A stretch of DNA of 64,000 nucleotides from Acidocella sp. (GTDB taxonomy: Bacteria > Pseudomonadota > Alphaproteobacteria > Acetobacterales > Acetobacteraceae). The stretch is from NCBI GenBank assembly GCA_027308685.1, contig DAIDEE010000061.1:62001-126000 (forward strand), written 5' to 3'. The number at the start of each line of letters is the position of its first letter. Positions within the stretch are counted from its first letter, which is position 1. Below the pieces are notes generated by a model. It made no database searches and was not told the DNA's origin. It saw only the letters and a program-made list of their open reading frames with translations. Below, in pieces: positions 15,474 to 24,756 of this stretch. The translations under genes and the position numbers were made by a program.

Positions 15474-17006
15474 CTATGCTGCCGATTTCGGCGACGATTT
15501 TATCAAAAATACCAAAGGCCAGAGCACCAAAGCGATGATGCCGATGAGGTGAAACATGTCCAGATAACTCAGGAACGATGCCTGAGTTTGCACGATTGGA
15601 CCGATTTGAGAAACCCGCAGACCATGCAGGCTGGTATACGGCGTGATCGCCTCTGTCAGCCGGGCATGATGAAATTGCTGGCGGTAAACCAGCATGGTGT
15701 TGACGAATGAGATGCCGACCGAACTGCCGAGATTGCGCGATTGGTTGATAAGCGCCGAGGCCTCGCCGTTATTTTTCGGGGGCACGCCAATGTAGGCGAC
15801 CGAATTCAACGGAATGAAAATGAACGGCAGTGCGATGACCTGCATCACCCGATAGGTTGAAATAATATTGAACGAGACCTCAGGCGCGATTGAACTTTGC
15901 AGGAGCAAGGCGATGCCGACCTCGATAAAGGCCAACCCCATCAACAGCTTTGCTGAGACATAGCGACCGGTGATGAAACCTGCCACCGGCATCAACCCGA
16001 TCGTAAACATGCCACCAAGCGCCAAGGCAAAACCCGAGGTGGTGGAATCGTAGCCGAGCAAGGTCTGGGTAAGTTCGGGGAGTAACTGGGTTGAACTGAG
16101 CAGGATGAAGCCCACGAAAAACAATAAAATATTGCCGACCCAGAAATTGCGGACTTTGAACAGCCGGACGTTCATCACCGGATAAGGGTGCTGCCATTCC
16201 CACACCGCCAGCAGGCTGAGCGAAACCACCACGATGATGAAGCTGACGAGGATGAAATGTGAGGAAAAACCATCGTCTTCCTGGAATTTATCGAGGAAGA
16301 TCTGCAACATGCCAAAACCCGAGGTAACCAGAAACAGGCCGACATAATCAAGCTTGAGGCCGTCTTTGAGCCGCTCGATGCGCTCCTGGACCATGATGGC
16401 GGGTTCAGAGGTGAAAACGCTGATGAGGGTGAAGGCGATCAAGCCGACCGGCAGGTTGATCAGGAAAATCCAGTGCCATGAAAGATTATCAGTGAGCCAG
16501 CCACCGAGGATGGGACCGATGGCGGGGGCAGCGATGACCGTGAGGCCGAACACGCCGAAGGCCTGGGAGCGTTTGGCCGGTGGAAAACTGTCGGCCAGCA
16601 TGGATTGCGTGATGGGTGCCAGGCCGCCACCACCGAGGCCCTGGAAAACCCGAGCAATCAACATCATCGGAAGGGTGGACGCGAAGGCACAGCCGACCGA
16701 GCTGACGGTGAAAAGTGCCACGCAAATGAGATAGAAGCGCTTGCGGCCAATGACATTGGCGAGCCAGCCGCTGATCGGCAGGATGACGGTGTTGGAGACC
16801 AGGTAACTGGTGAGAATCCAGGTGCTTTCATCCTCGCTGGCACCGAGTGAGCCCGCCATATGGGTGAGTGCGACATTGGCGATGGTGGTATCGAGCACCT
16901 CCATGAAGGTGGCGAGCGAGACCACACCGGCGATGAACCAGGGGTTAAACGGTCCTGCCGGGGAGCGCGGCAGGTCGTAGGCCGGGCTGGTGGCAGCAGC
17001 GTTCAT
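15474..17006 (-). CDS. emrB: DHA2-family MFS drug transporter, EmrB/QacA type
   Basis: A 510-residue inner-membrane transporter with 14 predicted helices. TM1 contains FMEVLDTTIANVAL, the DHA2 signature (L-D-x-T-I-V-N-V-A-L). Motif A is present as GWLANVIGRKRFYL, and motif C as FGLTVIAAPAIGPILGGWL (G-x-x-x-G-P-x-x-G-G). It should be a proton-drug antiporter working with the EmrA adaptor and OprM-type channel as a tripartite pump. Its start codon overlaps the adaptor stop by four bases (ATGA), a translational coupling signal. Confidence 0.94.
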   Translation of the reverse strand: MNAAATSPAYDLPRSPAGPFNPWFIAGVVSLATFMEVLDTTIANVALTHMAGSLGASEDESTWILTSYLVSNTVILPISGWLANVIGRKRFYLICVALFTVSSVGCAFASTLPMMLIARVFQGLGGGGLAPITQSMLADSFPPAKRSQAFGVFGLTVIAAPAIGPILGGWLTDNLSWHWIFLINLPVGLIAFTLISVFTSEPAIMVQERIERLKDGLKLDYVGLFLVTSGFGMLQIFLDKFQEDDGFSSHFILVSFIIVVVSLSLLAVWEWQHPYPVMNVRLFKVRNFWVGNILLFFVGFILLSSTQLLPELTQTLLGYDSTTSGFALALGGMFTIGLMPVAGFITGRYVSAKLLMGLAFIEVGIALLLQSSIAPEVSFNIISTYRVMQVIALPFIFIPLNSVAYIGVPPKNNGEASALINQSRNLGSSVGISFVNTMLVYRQQFHHARLTEAITPYTSLHGLRVSQIGPIVQTQASFLSYLDMFHLIGIIALVLWPLVFLIKSSPKSAA

Positions 17007-17995
17007 GGTTGGATGGTGATGCTGGGCAATACTGATAAACCGGGTGCGAGGCCGTATTGCGCGACGCGGTTGTCGTCGAACACCAGCTTCACGGGAACGC
17101 GCTGAATAACTTTAACGTAATTACCGGTGGCATTTTCCGCCGGTAGCAGGCTGAACACCGCGCCGGTCCCTGCCCCGATGCTATCGACATGGGCCTTGAA
17201 GGTGACGCCGGGGATGGCATCGACCGTGATGGTGGCGGGCTCGCCGGGGTGGATGTCCGGAAGTTGGGTTTCCTTGAAGTTGGCGGTCACCCAGACGTCA
17301 TCGCCGACGACAGCCATCAGCCCGGCGCCTGCGGGTTCGACATCGCCGGCGCGAACGGTGCGCATGGCAACGCGGCCGGCGGCGGGGGCGATGATGCTGG
17401 TATAGGAGCGCTGCAGGTTGGCGTTGTTGACCTCCACATTGGCGGCGGTGAGTTGAGCCTGGGCGGCGGTCACCGAGGATTCTGCGCCCACCTGCTGCTG
17501 AACGGCAGCGTCGTATTTCGCTTTGGCGGCACGGATGGTGGCGGTGGCGGAATCGAGTTGCTGCTGGCTGATGGCGCGCTGGTTGACGGCACGATAGCGT
17601 TGATAATCCTGTTGGGCTTGCAATAATGCGGCATCGGCGACGGCGACATTGGCGGCGGCCTGACCCTGATTGGCTTGCGCCACAGCGACCTGCGCCTGGG
17701 CCTGCGCAAGATCAGCCTTGGCTTTGGCCAGAGCGGCATCAGCGTCGCGCGGGTCTAGCTGAACCAGAATTTGGCCCTTGGTGACGTGCTGATTATCGGT
17801 TACCAGGACTTGCTCGACCTGCCCGGCCACCCGTGGCGATATCTGGTAAATGTTACCGTCGATCTGGGCATCGTCGGTGGTTACATAGCCGCGGTTGATA
17901 AGGTAATAGACCAGTCCGGCAACGGCGACGCCACCCAACACCAGAAATAAAATGACAAACGGCTTTCTGCTGCGGGTTTGCGGTGGCTTGCCCAT
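17003..17995 (-). CDS. emrA: EmrA/HlyD-family membrane fusion protein
   Basis: A 330-residue periplasmic adaptor. One N-terminal membrane anchor (about residues 12-31) is followed by the barrel-sandwich hybrid halves: DDAQIDGNIYQISPRVAGQVEQVLV at the N-side, and PAAGRVAMRTVRAGDVEPAG after the hairpin. A long alpha-helical hairpin rich in Ala and Gln (about residues 90-190) lies between. It bridges the EmrB transporter and the outer channel. First gene of the efflux operon; it starts 71 bases from the divergent TetR gene, with a palindrome between. Confidence 0.93.
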   Translation of the reverse strand: MGKPPQTRSRKPFVILFLVLGGVAVAGLVYYLINRGYVTTDDAQIDGNIYQISPRVAGQVEQVLVTDNQHVTKGQILVQLDPRDADAALAKAKADLAQAQAQVAVAQANQGQAAANVAVADAALLQAQQDYQRYRAVNQRAISQQQLDSATATIRAAKAKYDAAVQQQVGAESSVTAAQAQLTAANVEVNNANLQRSYTSIIAPAAGRVAMRTVRAGDVEPAGAGLMAVVGDDVWVTANFKETQLPDIHPGEPATITVDAIPGVTFKAHVDSIGAGTGAVFSLLPAENATGNYVKVIQRVPVKLVFDDNRVAQYGLAPGLSVLPSITIQP

Positions 17996-18013
17996 GGACG
18001 TCTCCCAAAATGA

Positions 18014-18026
18014 CCGAACGGTTCGG
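18014..18026. promoter_or_regulatory. Probable TetR operator of the emrAB efflux operon
   Basis: CCGAAC-G-GTTCGG, a perfect 13-base palindrome in the gap between the divergent efflux operon and the TetR gene. Its context TGACCGAACGGTTCGG resembles AcrR/TetR-type operators of related bacteria (TGACCGA-N-GGTC). Binding here could repress both directions. Confidence 0.65.
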
Positions 18027-18066
18027 CCATCTTGCGTTTCGCATCAATTCGTTTCAAGATCAAGAG

Positions 18067-18702
18067 ATGGCAGACCATGCTTATTCAGACCCGGATATGC
18101 TCTCCTCTGATCGGCGTGACCGGATTGTGGCCGGGGCGGCGGCAATTTTTATGCGGGATGGTTATGAAGGCGCCTCGATGTCGCAGATTGCGGTGGCGGC
18201 AAATGTATCGAAGGGCACGTTATATAATTACTTCCCGGGCAAAGACGCCTTGTTTGCCGCCTTTGTGCGGCAGAACTGCAATTGTCTGGTGCAGGAAGTT
18301 TTTCAGGACGCGCCTGGAGGGCTCGCCATTGAGGCTGAATTGGCACGGATTTGCCGGACGATGCTGCGGATGATGCTGTCAGCGCGCGGGATGGCGATTT
18401 TTCGGGTGGCGGTGATGGAAGCCTCGAAGTTTCCCGAGTTGGCGCAGGCGTTTATCGAGGCCGGACCGAATGTCATGATTGCCAATATGGCCGCGTGGAT
18501 CGAACGGCAGGCGGCAGCGGGGTTGCTGAAGGTTGATGATCCGGTATTTGCTGCTGAGCAGTTTTTTGCGCTCTCCCAGACGCGATTGGTGATGCGGGCA
18601 CGGACCAATGCGGCGTTTGTGGCGAGCGAAGCAGAGATTGAGCAGGTGATTACAGGGGCTGTGCGCGTATTCCTGGCAGCCTATTACAACTCAGGGTTAT
18701 AG
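18067..18702 (+). CDS. TetR/AcrR-family transcriptional regulator
   Basis: About 211 residues. The N-terminal helix-turn-helix is clear: RDRIVAGAAAIFMRDGYEG, then SMSQIAVAANVSKGTLYNYFPGKDALF (A-x-x-x-x-V-S-K-x-T-L/Y-Y-x-Y-F-x-x-K-x-x-L-F). The C-terminal half is the variable ligand domain. It is divergent from the efflux operon, with an operator-like palindrome between, so it probably represses the pump and itself until a drug binds. ATG 18067 is chosen because it precedes the conserved domain by a normal distance; upstream in-frame codons would run through the operator. Confidence 0.9.
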   Translation: MADHAYSDPDMLSSDRRDRIVAGAAAIFMRDGYEGASMSQIAVAANVSKGTLYNYFPGKDALFAAFVRQNCNCLVQEVFQDAPGGLAIEAELARICRTMLRMMLSARGMAIFRVAVMEASKFPELAQAFIEAGPNVMIANMAAWIERQAAAGLLKVDDPVFAAEQFFALSQTRLVMRARTNAAFVASEAEIEQVITGAVRVFLAAYYNSGL

Positions 18703-18914
18703 CCGCCTATTTGGAACAGCCTGTGGATATATTTATGCGCAGTCCGAAGGCTTGGCCGAACATTCCTGAATTATAAACATATTATGAATACGGCGCTTGA
18801 CGCGATTACTAAAATTTAATTTCAAATTTACGTAAAATACATCTTGCATCTCGAGTCGTTTTAGTCAGTATTCTATTTAAGGTTGTATTAACCTTTAGTA
18901 AAACGGAGACTAAA
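18703..18914. other. AT-rich intergenic region before the hypothetical gene
   Basis: No gene is seen. Bases 18775-18900 are markedly AT-rich. An AAGGTT-GTATT-AACCTT inverted repeat (18879-18895) lies about 20 bases before the next start and could be an operator. Confidence 0.4.
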
Positions 18915-19553
18915 ATGGCAATCGTGAGTCTGGATGCGTTGGTACGGCAAAAATTGCGGGCCTGGCCGAACCGACCACCGGGGTTGGACCAGGGGATGTG
19001 GGGCGGAGCCTGGGTGAAAGCTCGTCCGGTGGTGAATGATGACATAGATTATCCCTACCTGAAATTACCCGGCACCAACCGGATGCGGACGGTACCTGAT
19101 GGGCTGTGGATGAATTTTGGCGGCAGTGAGCGGGACCCGTATGTGGATATTTTTGTTATCGAGGTTTGTGGATCATTCCCGAATTTGCTTGATAAACGCT
19201 CGCGCTTCTCACCCTCGATGCATTCACTGCTGGCGGTGTGCCCGCTGAACTGGCTGCTGGGCGAGTATGCCACAACCGATGGCACGCCACGCTGGAAGCG
19301 CACCGAGTTGCTGAAAGCCGTACCGACCGAGGCGATTACGGTGCCGGTACGCGATATACGAGTGATGTATGGGTTGCGGCCGAAGGACTATGAAGGGTTT
19401 TCAACACACCAGGTGCCGCATGCGCATGAGTTTTTTGTGCCGGTGCATGTGCTGTTGGGGCCGGATGGATGGCTGCAGCCGGAAATGCGGACGTTTATTG
19501 CCCGTACCTCACCGCAGGCGAATTTTTGGGCGTTTAACGTGGCGGCGGAATGA
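18915..19553 (+). CDS. Conserved-looking hypothetical protein
   Basis: A 212-residue protein that I do not recognise. It lacks a signal peptide and membrane helices. It is rich in Trp, Pro and Phe, with clusters such as PPGLDQGMWGGAW, MNFGGSERDPYVDIFVIEVCGS and HAHEFFVPVHVLLGPDGWL, which suggest a folded beta-rich soluble domain. An ACGGAG lies 8 bases before the ATG, and codon use fits its neighbours, so it is likely a real gene. Its 3' end overlaps the convergent glycerophosphodiesterase gene by 20 bases. It stands alone, without operon partners. Confidence 0.7.
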   Translation: MAIVSLDALVRQKLRAWPNRPPGLDQGMWGGAWVKARPVVNDDIDYPYLKLPGTNRMRTVPDGLWMNFGGSERDPYVDIFVIEVCGSFPNLLDKRSRFSPSMHSLLAVCPLNWLLGEYATTDGTPRWKRTELLKAVPTEAITVPVRDIRVMYGLRPKDYEGFSTHQVPHAHEFFVPVHVLLGPDGWLQPEMRTFIARTSPQANFWAFNVAAE

Positions 19554-20253
19554 AGCGGGTTGGGTAGTCGGTCATGATGACGTCGATCATGGGTGACAGG
19601 CGGGTGAATTGCGCCGGGTCGTTGACGGTCCAACTGTAAATCTTGAGGCCCAGGGCACGGGCCTCATGGATTTTATGTTCGCTTAAGGTCTCAAAATGCG
19701 CAGCCCAGGCGGTGGCACCATTATCGGCCACTGCCTGCGGCGTGCTTACCGGGCTTGGCACGCCCCACCATAACGCTGGTTCGGCTTCGGTGTCAGGCGC
19801 GGTCAGGCAGACGCGGGGCATGGTGGGCGCGCGGGCGGCCACTTCGCGCAACACCGACCAATCGAACGCCAGGATGCTGATGAGGTGTGGCGAAATGCCG
19901 GAGGCCGCGATCGCTTCGAGGGTTGTTTCCACCATCAGCGCGGGGGCAAGGCATTTCTCGGGGGTTGGCGGGAAGGTTTTAATTTCCAGCAGCCAGTTGA
20001 GGTGGGGGAATTGTGCCAGGGCTTCTGCCAGAGTGGGAATGTTGGAGAGTTCGGCGAAATTCAGGTTACGGATCAGCCGGCCGTCCGCGAGGTCGGGGTT
20101 GTGGTGCAGCACCGGGATGTGGTCGGCGGTGAGCGAAATGTCGGTCTCGAAGCCGGTGACGCCGACGGCGAGGGCGTGGGCGAAACCCGCCAGGGTGTTT
20201 TCGGGGCACTCTCCCCTCGCCCCGCGATGGCCGTAGATGGCGGCATTAGTCAT
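19534..20253 (-). CDS. ugpQ: Glycerophosphodiester phosphodiesterase
   Basis: A 239-residue GDPD-fold enzyme that hydrolyses glycerophosphodiesters to glycerol-3-phosphate and an alcohol. The catalytic motif is IYGHRGARGECPENT at residues 6-20 (H-R-G and E-N-T), with FETDISLTADHIPVLHHN (metal ligands E, D and the second His). LLEIKT and YSWTVND near the C-terminus are conserved. No signal peptide is present, so it is cytosolic, like UgpQ. The start overlaps the end of the aldolase gene by eight bases; the pair form an operon. The C-terminus overlaps the hypothetical gene at 18915. Confidence 0.9.
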   Translation of the reverse strand: MTNAAIYGHRGARGECPENTLAGFAHALAVGVTGFETDISLTADHIPVLHHNPDLADGRLIRNLNFAELSNIPTLAEALAQFPHLNWLLEIKTFPPTPEKCLAPALMVETTLEAIAASGISPHLISILAFDWSVLREVAARAPTMPRVCLTAPDTEAEPALWWGVPSPVSTPQAVADNGATAWAAHFETLSEHKIHEARALGLKIYSWTVNDPAQFTRLSPMIDVIMTDYPTRFIPPPR

Positions 20254-20896
20254 TCGGCAGGTATGCCGTGGCGAATTGCTGCTGCGCCTCGGCGACCTCC
20301 GAGGCGGTAAGCAGCACCGGGCCGCCGATGCTGAGCGAGAGGCAATATTGTTTGGCGAGCATTTCCAGTTCTACCGCTGTCCCCATCGCGGCATCGAGGG
20401 TGGCGCCGGTGGCGATGAGGCCGTGATTGGCGAGCAGGCAGGCCGTGCGGCCTTGTAGCGCCTCGACCGCCAGTGTGGACAGCGCGGCGGTGCCGAACAA
20501 TGCGTAGGGGGCACAGCGGACGTCACCACCACCGAAGCGGGTGACCATATAGTGACAGGCGGGAATTTCCCGCCGGGCGATGGCGAGGGCTGTGCAATAG
20601 GGCGCGTGGGTATGGACGATGGCACCGATATCCAGGCGGGCCCGCATGATGTCGAGGTGGAAGCGCCATTCCGATGAAGGGCGTTTTGGGCCTTCCCAGG
20701 TGCCGTAATCACTTGTCAGCGGCATCATCGCGATCATTTCCGCAGTCATGTCATCGTAGCGGATGGCCGAGGGGGTGATGAGCATGCCGTGGTCGGTGCG
20801 CAGGCTTAAATTGCCGGCCGTGCCGGTGTTGAGGCCTAAGCCTGTGAGGCTGCGGGCGGCAGCAATCAGGGCGGTGCGTTGTTGCAAATGCGGCAT
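20246..20896 (-). CDS. Class II aldolase/adducin family protein
   Basis: A 216-residue protein, the normal size for FucA/AraD-type aldolases or epimerases. GTAGNLSLR (substrate phosphate loop), PSSEWRFHLDIMRAR (acidic catalytic residue) and GAIVHTHAPYCTAL plus ANHGLIATG (zinc-binding His residues) are all present. Members cleave sugar phosphates or act as methylthioribulose-phosphate dehydratases; the substrate is not readable. ATG 20896 is chosen because AAGGTGAG lies 6 bases before it, and the sequence farther upstream does not resemble the family. It is divergent from the pim-like operon. Confidence 0.87.
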   Translation of the reverse strand: MPHLQQRTALIAAARSLTGLGLNTGTAGNLSLRTDHGMLITPSAIRYDDMTAEMIAMMPLTSDYGTWEGPKRPSSEWRFHLDIMRARLDIGAIVHTHAPYCTALAIARREIPACHYMVTRFGGGDVRCAPYALFGTAALSTLAVEALQGRTACLLANHGLIATGATLDAAMGTAVELEMLAKQYCLSLSIGGPVLLTASEVAEAQQQFATAYLPND

Positions 20897-20968
20897 CGGA
20901 TACTCACCTTGACGTAAACGGGAACTACGGCTCAACTGATGGAAAGCTGAATGCCAATGGAGGATAAT

Positions 20969-23077
20969 ATGGTCCAGATCAATGGATGTATCGAGTTGAG
21001 TGTTGCCGATGGTGTGGCTCTGATTTTGGCCGATAACCCACCGGTGAATGCGTTGGGTCATGCAGTGCGGGAAGGCCTGGTGGCGGCGGTGCGCCAAGCG
21101 GTGGCCGATCCAGCGGTGCAGGCGATTGTGCTGGGCTGCAAGGGCCGGACATTTTTTGCGGGCGCCGATATTACCGAGTTTGGCAAACCGTTAAAGCAGC
21201 CGGGCTTGCAGGAAGTGATTGCGGAATTTGAGGCCAGCCCGAAGCCGGTGGTAGCGGCGATTTTTGGCACGGCACTGGGTGGCGGGTTGGAGATTGCGCT
21301 TGGGTGCCATTTCAGGGTGGCGCGTGCTGACGCGCGGATGGGTCTGCCGGAAGTGAAACTAGGGCTGTTGCCGGGGGCTGGCGGCACACAGCGGTTGCCG
21401 CGATTGGTGGGGCCGCAAAAGGCGGTGGCGATGATTGTGGCCGGCGTGCCGGTGGCTGCAAAGGTAGCGCTGGCGGATGGGATTATTGACGAGATTGTGG
21501 CGGAGCCGATTGCCGGGGCGGTGGCATTTGCCAAGCGTGTGCTGGTGGAGGCAGTGCCTCTGGTGAAAGTGCGGGACCGCGAGGAAAAAATTGTGTCAGC
21601 ACGTGATAACCCGGCCGAATTTGAGGCAGCGGCGAAAGCGGCTTTGAAGAAATTGGCAGGGGTGGAAGCTCCGGCGGCGTGCGTGGAATCGGTGCGCAAT
21701 TCATTCATGCTGCCATTTGAGGCGGGACTGGCGGCAGAGCGCGATTTGTTTATGAAATTGGTGGTGGGTGACCAGAGCCGGGCGCAACGGCATATATTTT
21801 TCTCGGAGCGCGAGGCTGCGAAGGTGCCCGATATGCCTGCCGGTGTGAAGCCTGCCGCCATTAAAAAAGCCGTGGTGATTGGCGGCGGTACAATGGGGGG
21901 AGGCATTGCGATGTGCTTTGCCAATGCCGGTGTGCCGGTAAGCATTGTTGAAACAACAGAGGAATTTCTTGCCAAGGGGCTGGCGCGGATTAAGCAGACC
22001 TATGCGGTTTCAGTGGAACGTGGGGCATTGAAGCAGGAGGCGATGGACAAACGCTTAGACCTGATTGCCGGTACGCTGGATTGGAATGTGATTGCCGACA
22101 CTGACATCGTGATTGAGGCGGTGTTTGAAGAGATTGGGCTGAAGAAAGAAATTTTCGGCAAGTTGGATAAGATTGCAAAGCCAGGAACATTGCTGGCCTC
22201 GAACACGTCCACGCTGGATGTGGATGCGATTGCTGAAAGCACGTCGCGGCCTGGCGATGTGGTGGGGATGCATTTTTTCTCGCCGGCGAATGTGATGAAG
22301 CTGCTGGAGATTGTGCGGAGTGCGCATAGCTCGATGGAAGCGATTGCGACGGCGGTGGCGGCGGGGAAACTACTGGGGAAAATTCCGGTTGTAGTGGGTA
22401 ATTGCGATGGGTTTGTGGGAAACCGGATGTTGGCGCGACGCTCGACCGAGTGTGAACGGTTATTGCTGGAGGGTGCTAAGCCGGAGGATGTGGATGCGGT
22501 GGTGCTGAAGTTTGGGTTTCCGATGGGGCCTTATGCGATGGGGGATCTGGCCGGGCTGGATGTAGGCTGGCGGATTCGTAAAGGCCGTGGCGTGACAGCG
22601 CCAGTGAGCGATGCGCTATGTGAGGCCGGACGGTTTGGCCAGAAGACCGGTAAGGGATATTATATTTATGAAAATGGCGCGCGTGTGCCGATGCCGGACC
22701 CGGAGGTTTTAGCGCTGGCCACTCAAAAAGCTGAAGAGCTTGGGATAAAGCGGCGCAATATTTCGGAGCAGGAAATATTCGAACGGATGTTTTATCCGAT
22801 GATCAATGAGGCGGCACGGATTTTGGAAGAAGGCATTGCGGTGCGGGCTTCTGATGTTGATGTGGTGTGGGCCTATGGCTACGGCTGGCCGGTTTGGCAG
22901 GGCGGGCCGTGTTTTTATGCAGACCTCGTGGGTGCCAAGGTGATTTGCGCGGCATTGGACCATTATGCAGCGCTCACCGGCGATGCGGGGTTACAACCGT
23001 CGGCGCTATTGCGGAACCTGGCTGAAACCGGCGGTAAGTTTGGTGATATTGGCGTAGTGGCAAAGGTGGCGGCGTAA
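20969..23077 (+). CDS. pimF: Bifunctional enoyl-CoA hydratase / 3-hydroxyacyl-CoA dehydrogenase (PimF-like)
   Basis: About 702 residues. The N-terminal crotonase domain (residues 5-190) has both catalytic glutamates, in GGGLEIALGC and LPEVKLGLLPGAGG. A Rossmann NAD domain starts near residue 305 with GGGTMGGGIA, followed by DIVIEAVFE, SNTSTLDVD and the catalytic HFFSPANVMKLLEIV. Two C-terminal dehydrogenase domains complete it. It performs beta-oxidation steps 2 and 3. GGAGG lies 5 bases before ATG 20969, preferred over 20951. It is the first gene of a five-gene operon ordered as pimFABCD of R. palustris, so dicarboxylyl-CoA is a likely substrate. General FadJ function is the alternative. Confidence 0.9.
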   Translation: MVQINGCIELSVADGVALILADNPPVNALGHAVREGLVAAVRQAVADPAVQAIVLGCKGRTFFAGADITEFGKPLKQPGLQEVIAEFEASPKPVVAAIFGTALGGGLEIALGCHFRVARADARMGLPEVKLGLLPGAGGTQRLPRLVGPQKAVAMIVAGVPVAAKVALADGIIDEIVAEPIAGAVAFAKRVLVEAVPLVKVRDREEKIVSARDNPAEFEAAAKAALKKLAGVEAPAACVESVRNSFMLPFEAGLAAERDLFMKLVVGDQSRAQRHIFFSEREAAKVPDMPAGVKPAAIKKAVVIGGGTMGGGIAMCFANAGVPVSIVETTEEFLAKGLARIKQTYAVSVERGALKQEAMDKRLDLIAGTLDWNVIADTDIVIEAVFEEIGLKKEIFGKLDKIAKPGTLLASNTSTLDVDAIAESTSRPGDVVGMHFFSPANVMKLLEIVRSAHSSMEAIATAVAAGKLLGKIPVVVGNCDGFVGNRMLARRSTECERLLLEGAKPEDVDAVVLKFGFPMGPYAMGDLAGLDVGWRIRKGRGVTAPVSDALCEAGRFGQKTGKGYYIYENGARVPMPDPEVLALATQKAEELGIKRRNISEQEIFERMFYPMINEAARILEEGIAVRASDVDVVWAYGYGWPVWQGGPCFYADLVGAKVICAALDHYAALTGDAGLQPSALLRNLAETGGKFGDIGVVAKVAA

Positions 23078-24756
23078 TGGCACGGCCGTTTGCTTGGGAG
23101 GCATCGTACCCGCCGGGGTTGGTTTGGGATGTTGCGCCACCGCAGATTTCGCTGCCCGAGCATTTGCAGAATTGCGTGACGGCGCATGGGCATAGGCTGT
23201 TTATTGATTATCGCGGGACTGAAATTTCCTATGCCGAGTTTGGTCGCAAGGTGCATCAGACGGCAGCCGGGTTGTTGGCACTGGGATTGCAGCCCGGCGC
23301 GAAGGTGGCTTTGTATTTACCCAATACGCCGTATCATCCGTTTAGTTTTTTTGGCGTGTTGAAGGCAGGCGGGGTGGTGGTTCATCTATCGCCTTTGGAT
23401 GCGCCGCGTGAGCTGGTGCATAAGTTGACCGATAGTGGGGCACGGATTTTAATCACCACAAATATTGGGCCGATGCTGGAGGGCGCACAAAAGTTGTTGG
23501 CCGGTGGGTTTATTGACCGGTTGATTGTGGGCGATGATGCGGTGTTCGGCCCTGCCCCGGGTTTACCGATTGTGGCGGTGCCGGAGGGGAATCCGGCGAT
23601 CGTGAATTTCAATACTTTGTTTGAAGCTGCATTGCCCGAGACGTGGCCGGTGCTGGTGCCGACGGACCTTGCGGTGCTGCAATATACCGGCGGCACCACG
23701 GGGCTTCCTAAAGGGGCGATGCATACGCATGCAACGCTGGGAGCTTCGATTGCCATATATAACCAGTTTTACGAAGGCCAGACACCAGAAGATAAGAATG
23801 AAAAACTGCGGGTAATTGCCGTGCTGCCGTTTTTTCATATTTATGCGTTGGTGGTGTTGCTGCTGTGGCAGATGAAACGCGGCTCAGCGTTATTGTTGCA
23901 TTTACGGTTTGATGCGGAGGCGATTTTACACGATATTGAGGTGAAACGCGCCAGTTATTTTCCGGGTGTGCCGACGATGTGGATTGCGCTAAGTACGATT
24001 GCGGGCATTGAGAAGCGTGATTTTTCATCGTTGAAGCATGTGGCCTCCGGCGGTGCGCCATTGCCGGTGGAGGTGGCGGCGCGGTTTGAGCGTTTGGTGG
24101 GCAAGCGGATTGGCGGCGGATGGGGGATGACCGAAACGGCTTCGGCCGGGACCGGGCATTTGATGGAAGGGATTTTCCGGGAAGATTCCGTAGGTGTGCC
24201 GTTGCCGGGGATTGAGGCGCAGATTGTAGCCCTTGATGACCCCGCGCGCGTGTTGGCCCAGGGCGAAACCGGCGAATTGCGGGTAAAGGGGCCCAATATA
24301 TTCAAGGGCTACTATAATAAGCCCGCTGATACCGCCAAGGATTTTATCGATGGGTATTTTCTGACGGGTGACATTGGCAAAATGGATGCCAATGGGATGC
24401 TGTACCTGGTGGACCGTAAGAAGGATATGATTATTTCGGGCGGGTTTAATGTGTATCCGCGCTATATTGAAGATGCGATTTATGAGCACCCTGATGTTGA
24501 GGAATGCAGCGTGATTGGGGTTGTTGATGACTATCGCGGCCAGGCGGCGAAGGCGTTTATAAAGTTGCGGGCTGGAGCGATAGGATTTTCGCTGGATGAG
24601 TTACGGGTATTTCTAGCTGATAAGATCGGGCGCCACGAAATGCCTTCGGCAGTGGAGTTTCGGGACGCGTTGCCGAAAACGCCGGTTGGGAAGTTGTCAA
24701 AAAAAGAATTACTCGCCGAAGAGGCGGCAAAACTGAAGGATCAAGCACATGGTTGA
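23077..24756 (+). CDS. pimA: Acyl-CoA ligase (PimA/FadD-like)
   Basis: A 559-residue AMP-forming acid-CoA ligase. The P-loop-like motif QYTGGTTGLPKGAMHTH lies near residue 203, GGWGMTETAS further on, and YFLTGDIGKMD, then DRKKDMIISGGFNVYPRYIE, form the C-terminal hinge and catalytic region. PVGKLSKKEL near the end carries the adenylation lysine. It activates the free acid at the start of the pathway. Its ATG overlaps the PimF stop (TAATG), and the next gene overlaps its own end, so the operon is tight. Long-chain or dicarboxylic acid preference cannot be read from sequence. Confidence 0.9.
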   Translation: MARPFAWEASYPPGLVWDVAPPQISLPEHLQNCVTAHGHRLFIDYRGTEISYAEFGRKVHQTAAGLLALGLQPGAKVALYLPNTPYHPFSFFGVLKAGGVVVHLSPLDAPRELVHKLTDSGARILITTNIGPMLEGAQKLLAGGFIDRLIVGDDAVFGPAPGLPIVAVPEGNPAIVNFNTLFEAALPETWPVLVPTDLAVLQYTGGTTGLPKGAMHTHATLGASIAIYNQFYEGQTPEDKNEKLRVIAVLPFFHIYALVVLLLWQMKRGSALLLHLRFDAEAILHDIEVKRASYFPGVPTMWIALSTIAGIEKRDFSSLKHVASGGAPLPVEVAARFERLVGKRIGGGWGMTETASAGTGHLMEGIFREDSVGVPLPGIEAQIVALDDPARVLAQGETGELRVKGPNIFKGYYNKPADTAKDFIDGYFLTGDIGKMDANGMLYLVDRKKDMIISGGFNVYPRYIEDAIYEHPDVEECSVIGVVDDYRGQAAKAFIKLRAGAIGFSLDELRVFLADKIGRHEMPSAVEFRDALPKTPVGKLSKKELLAEEAAKLKDQAHG

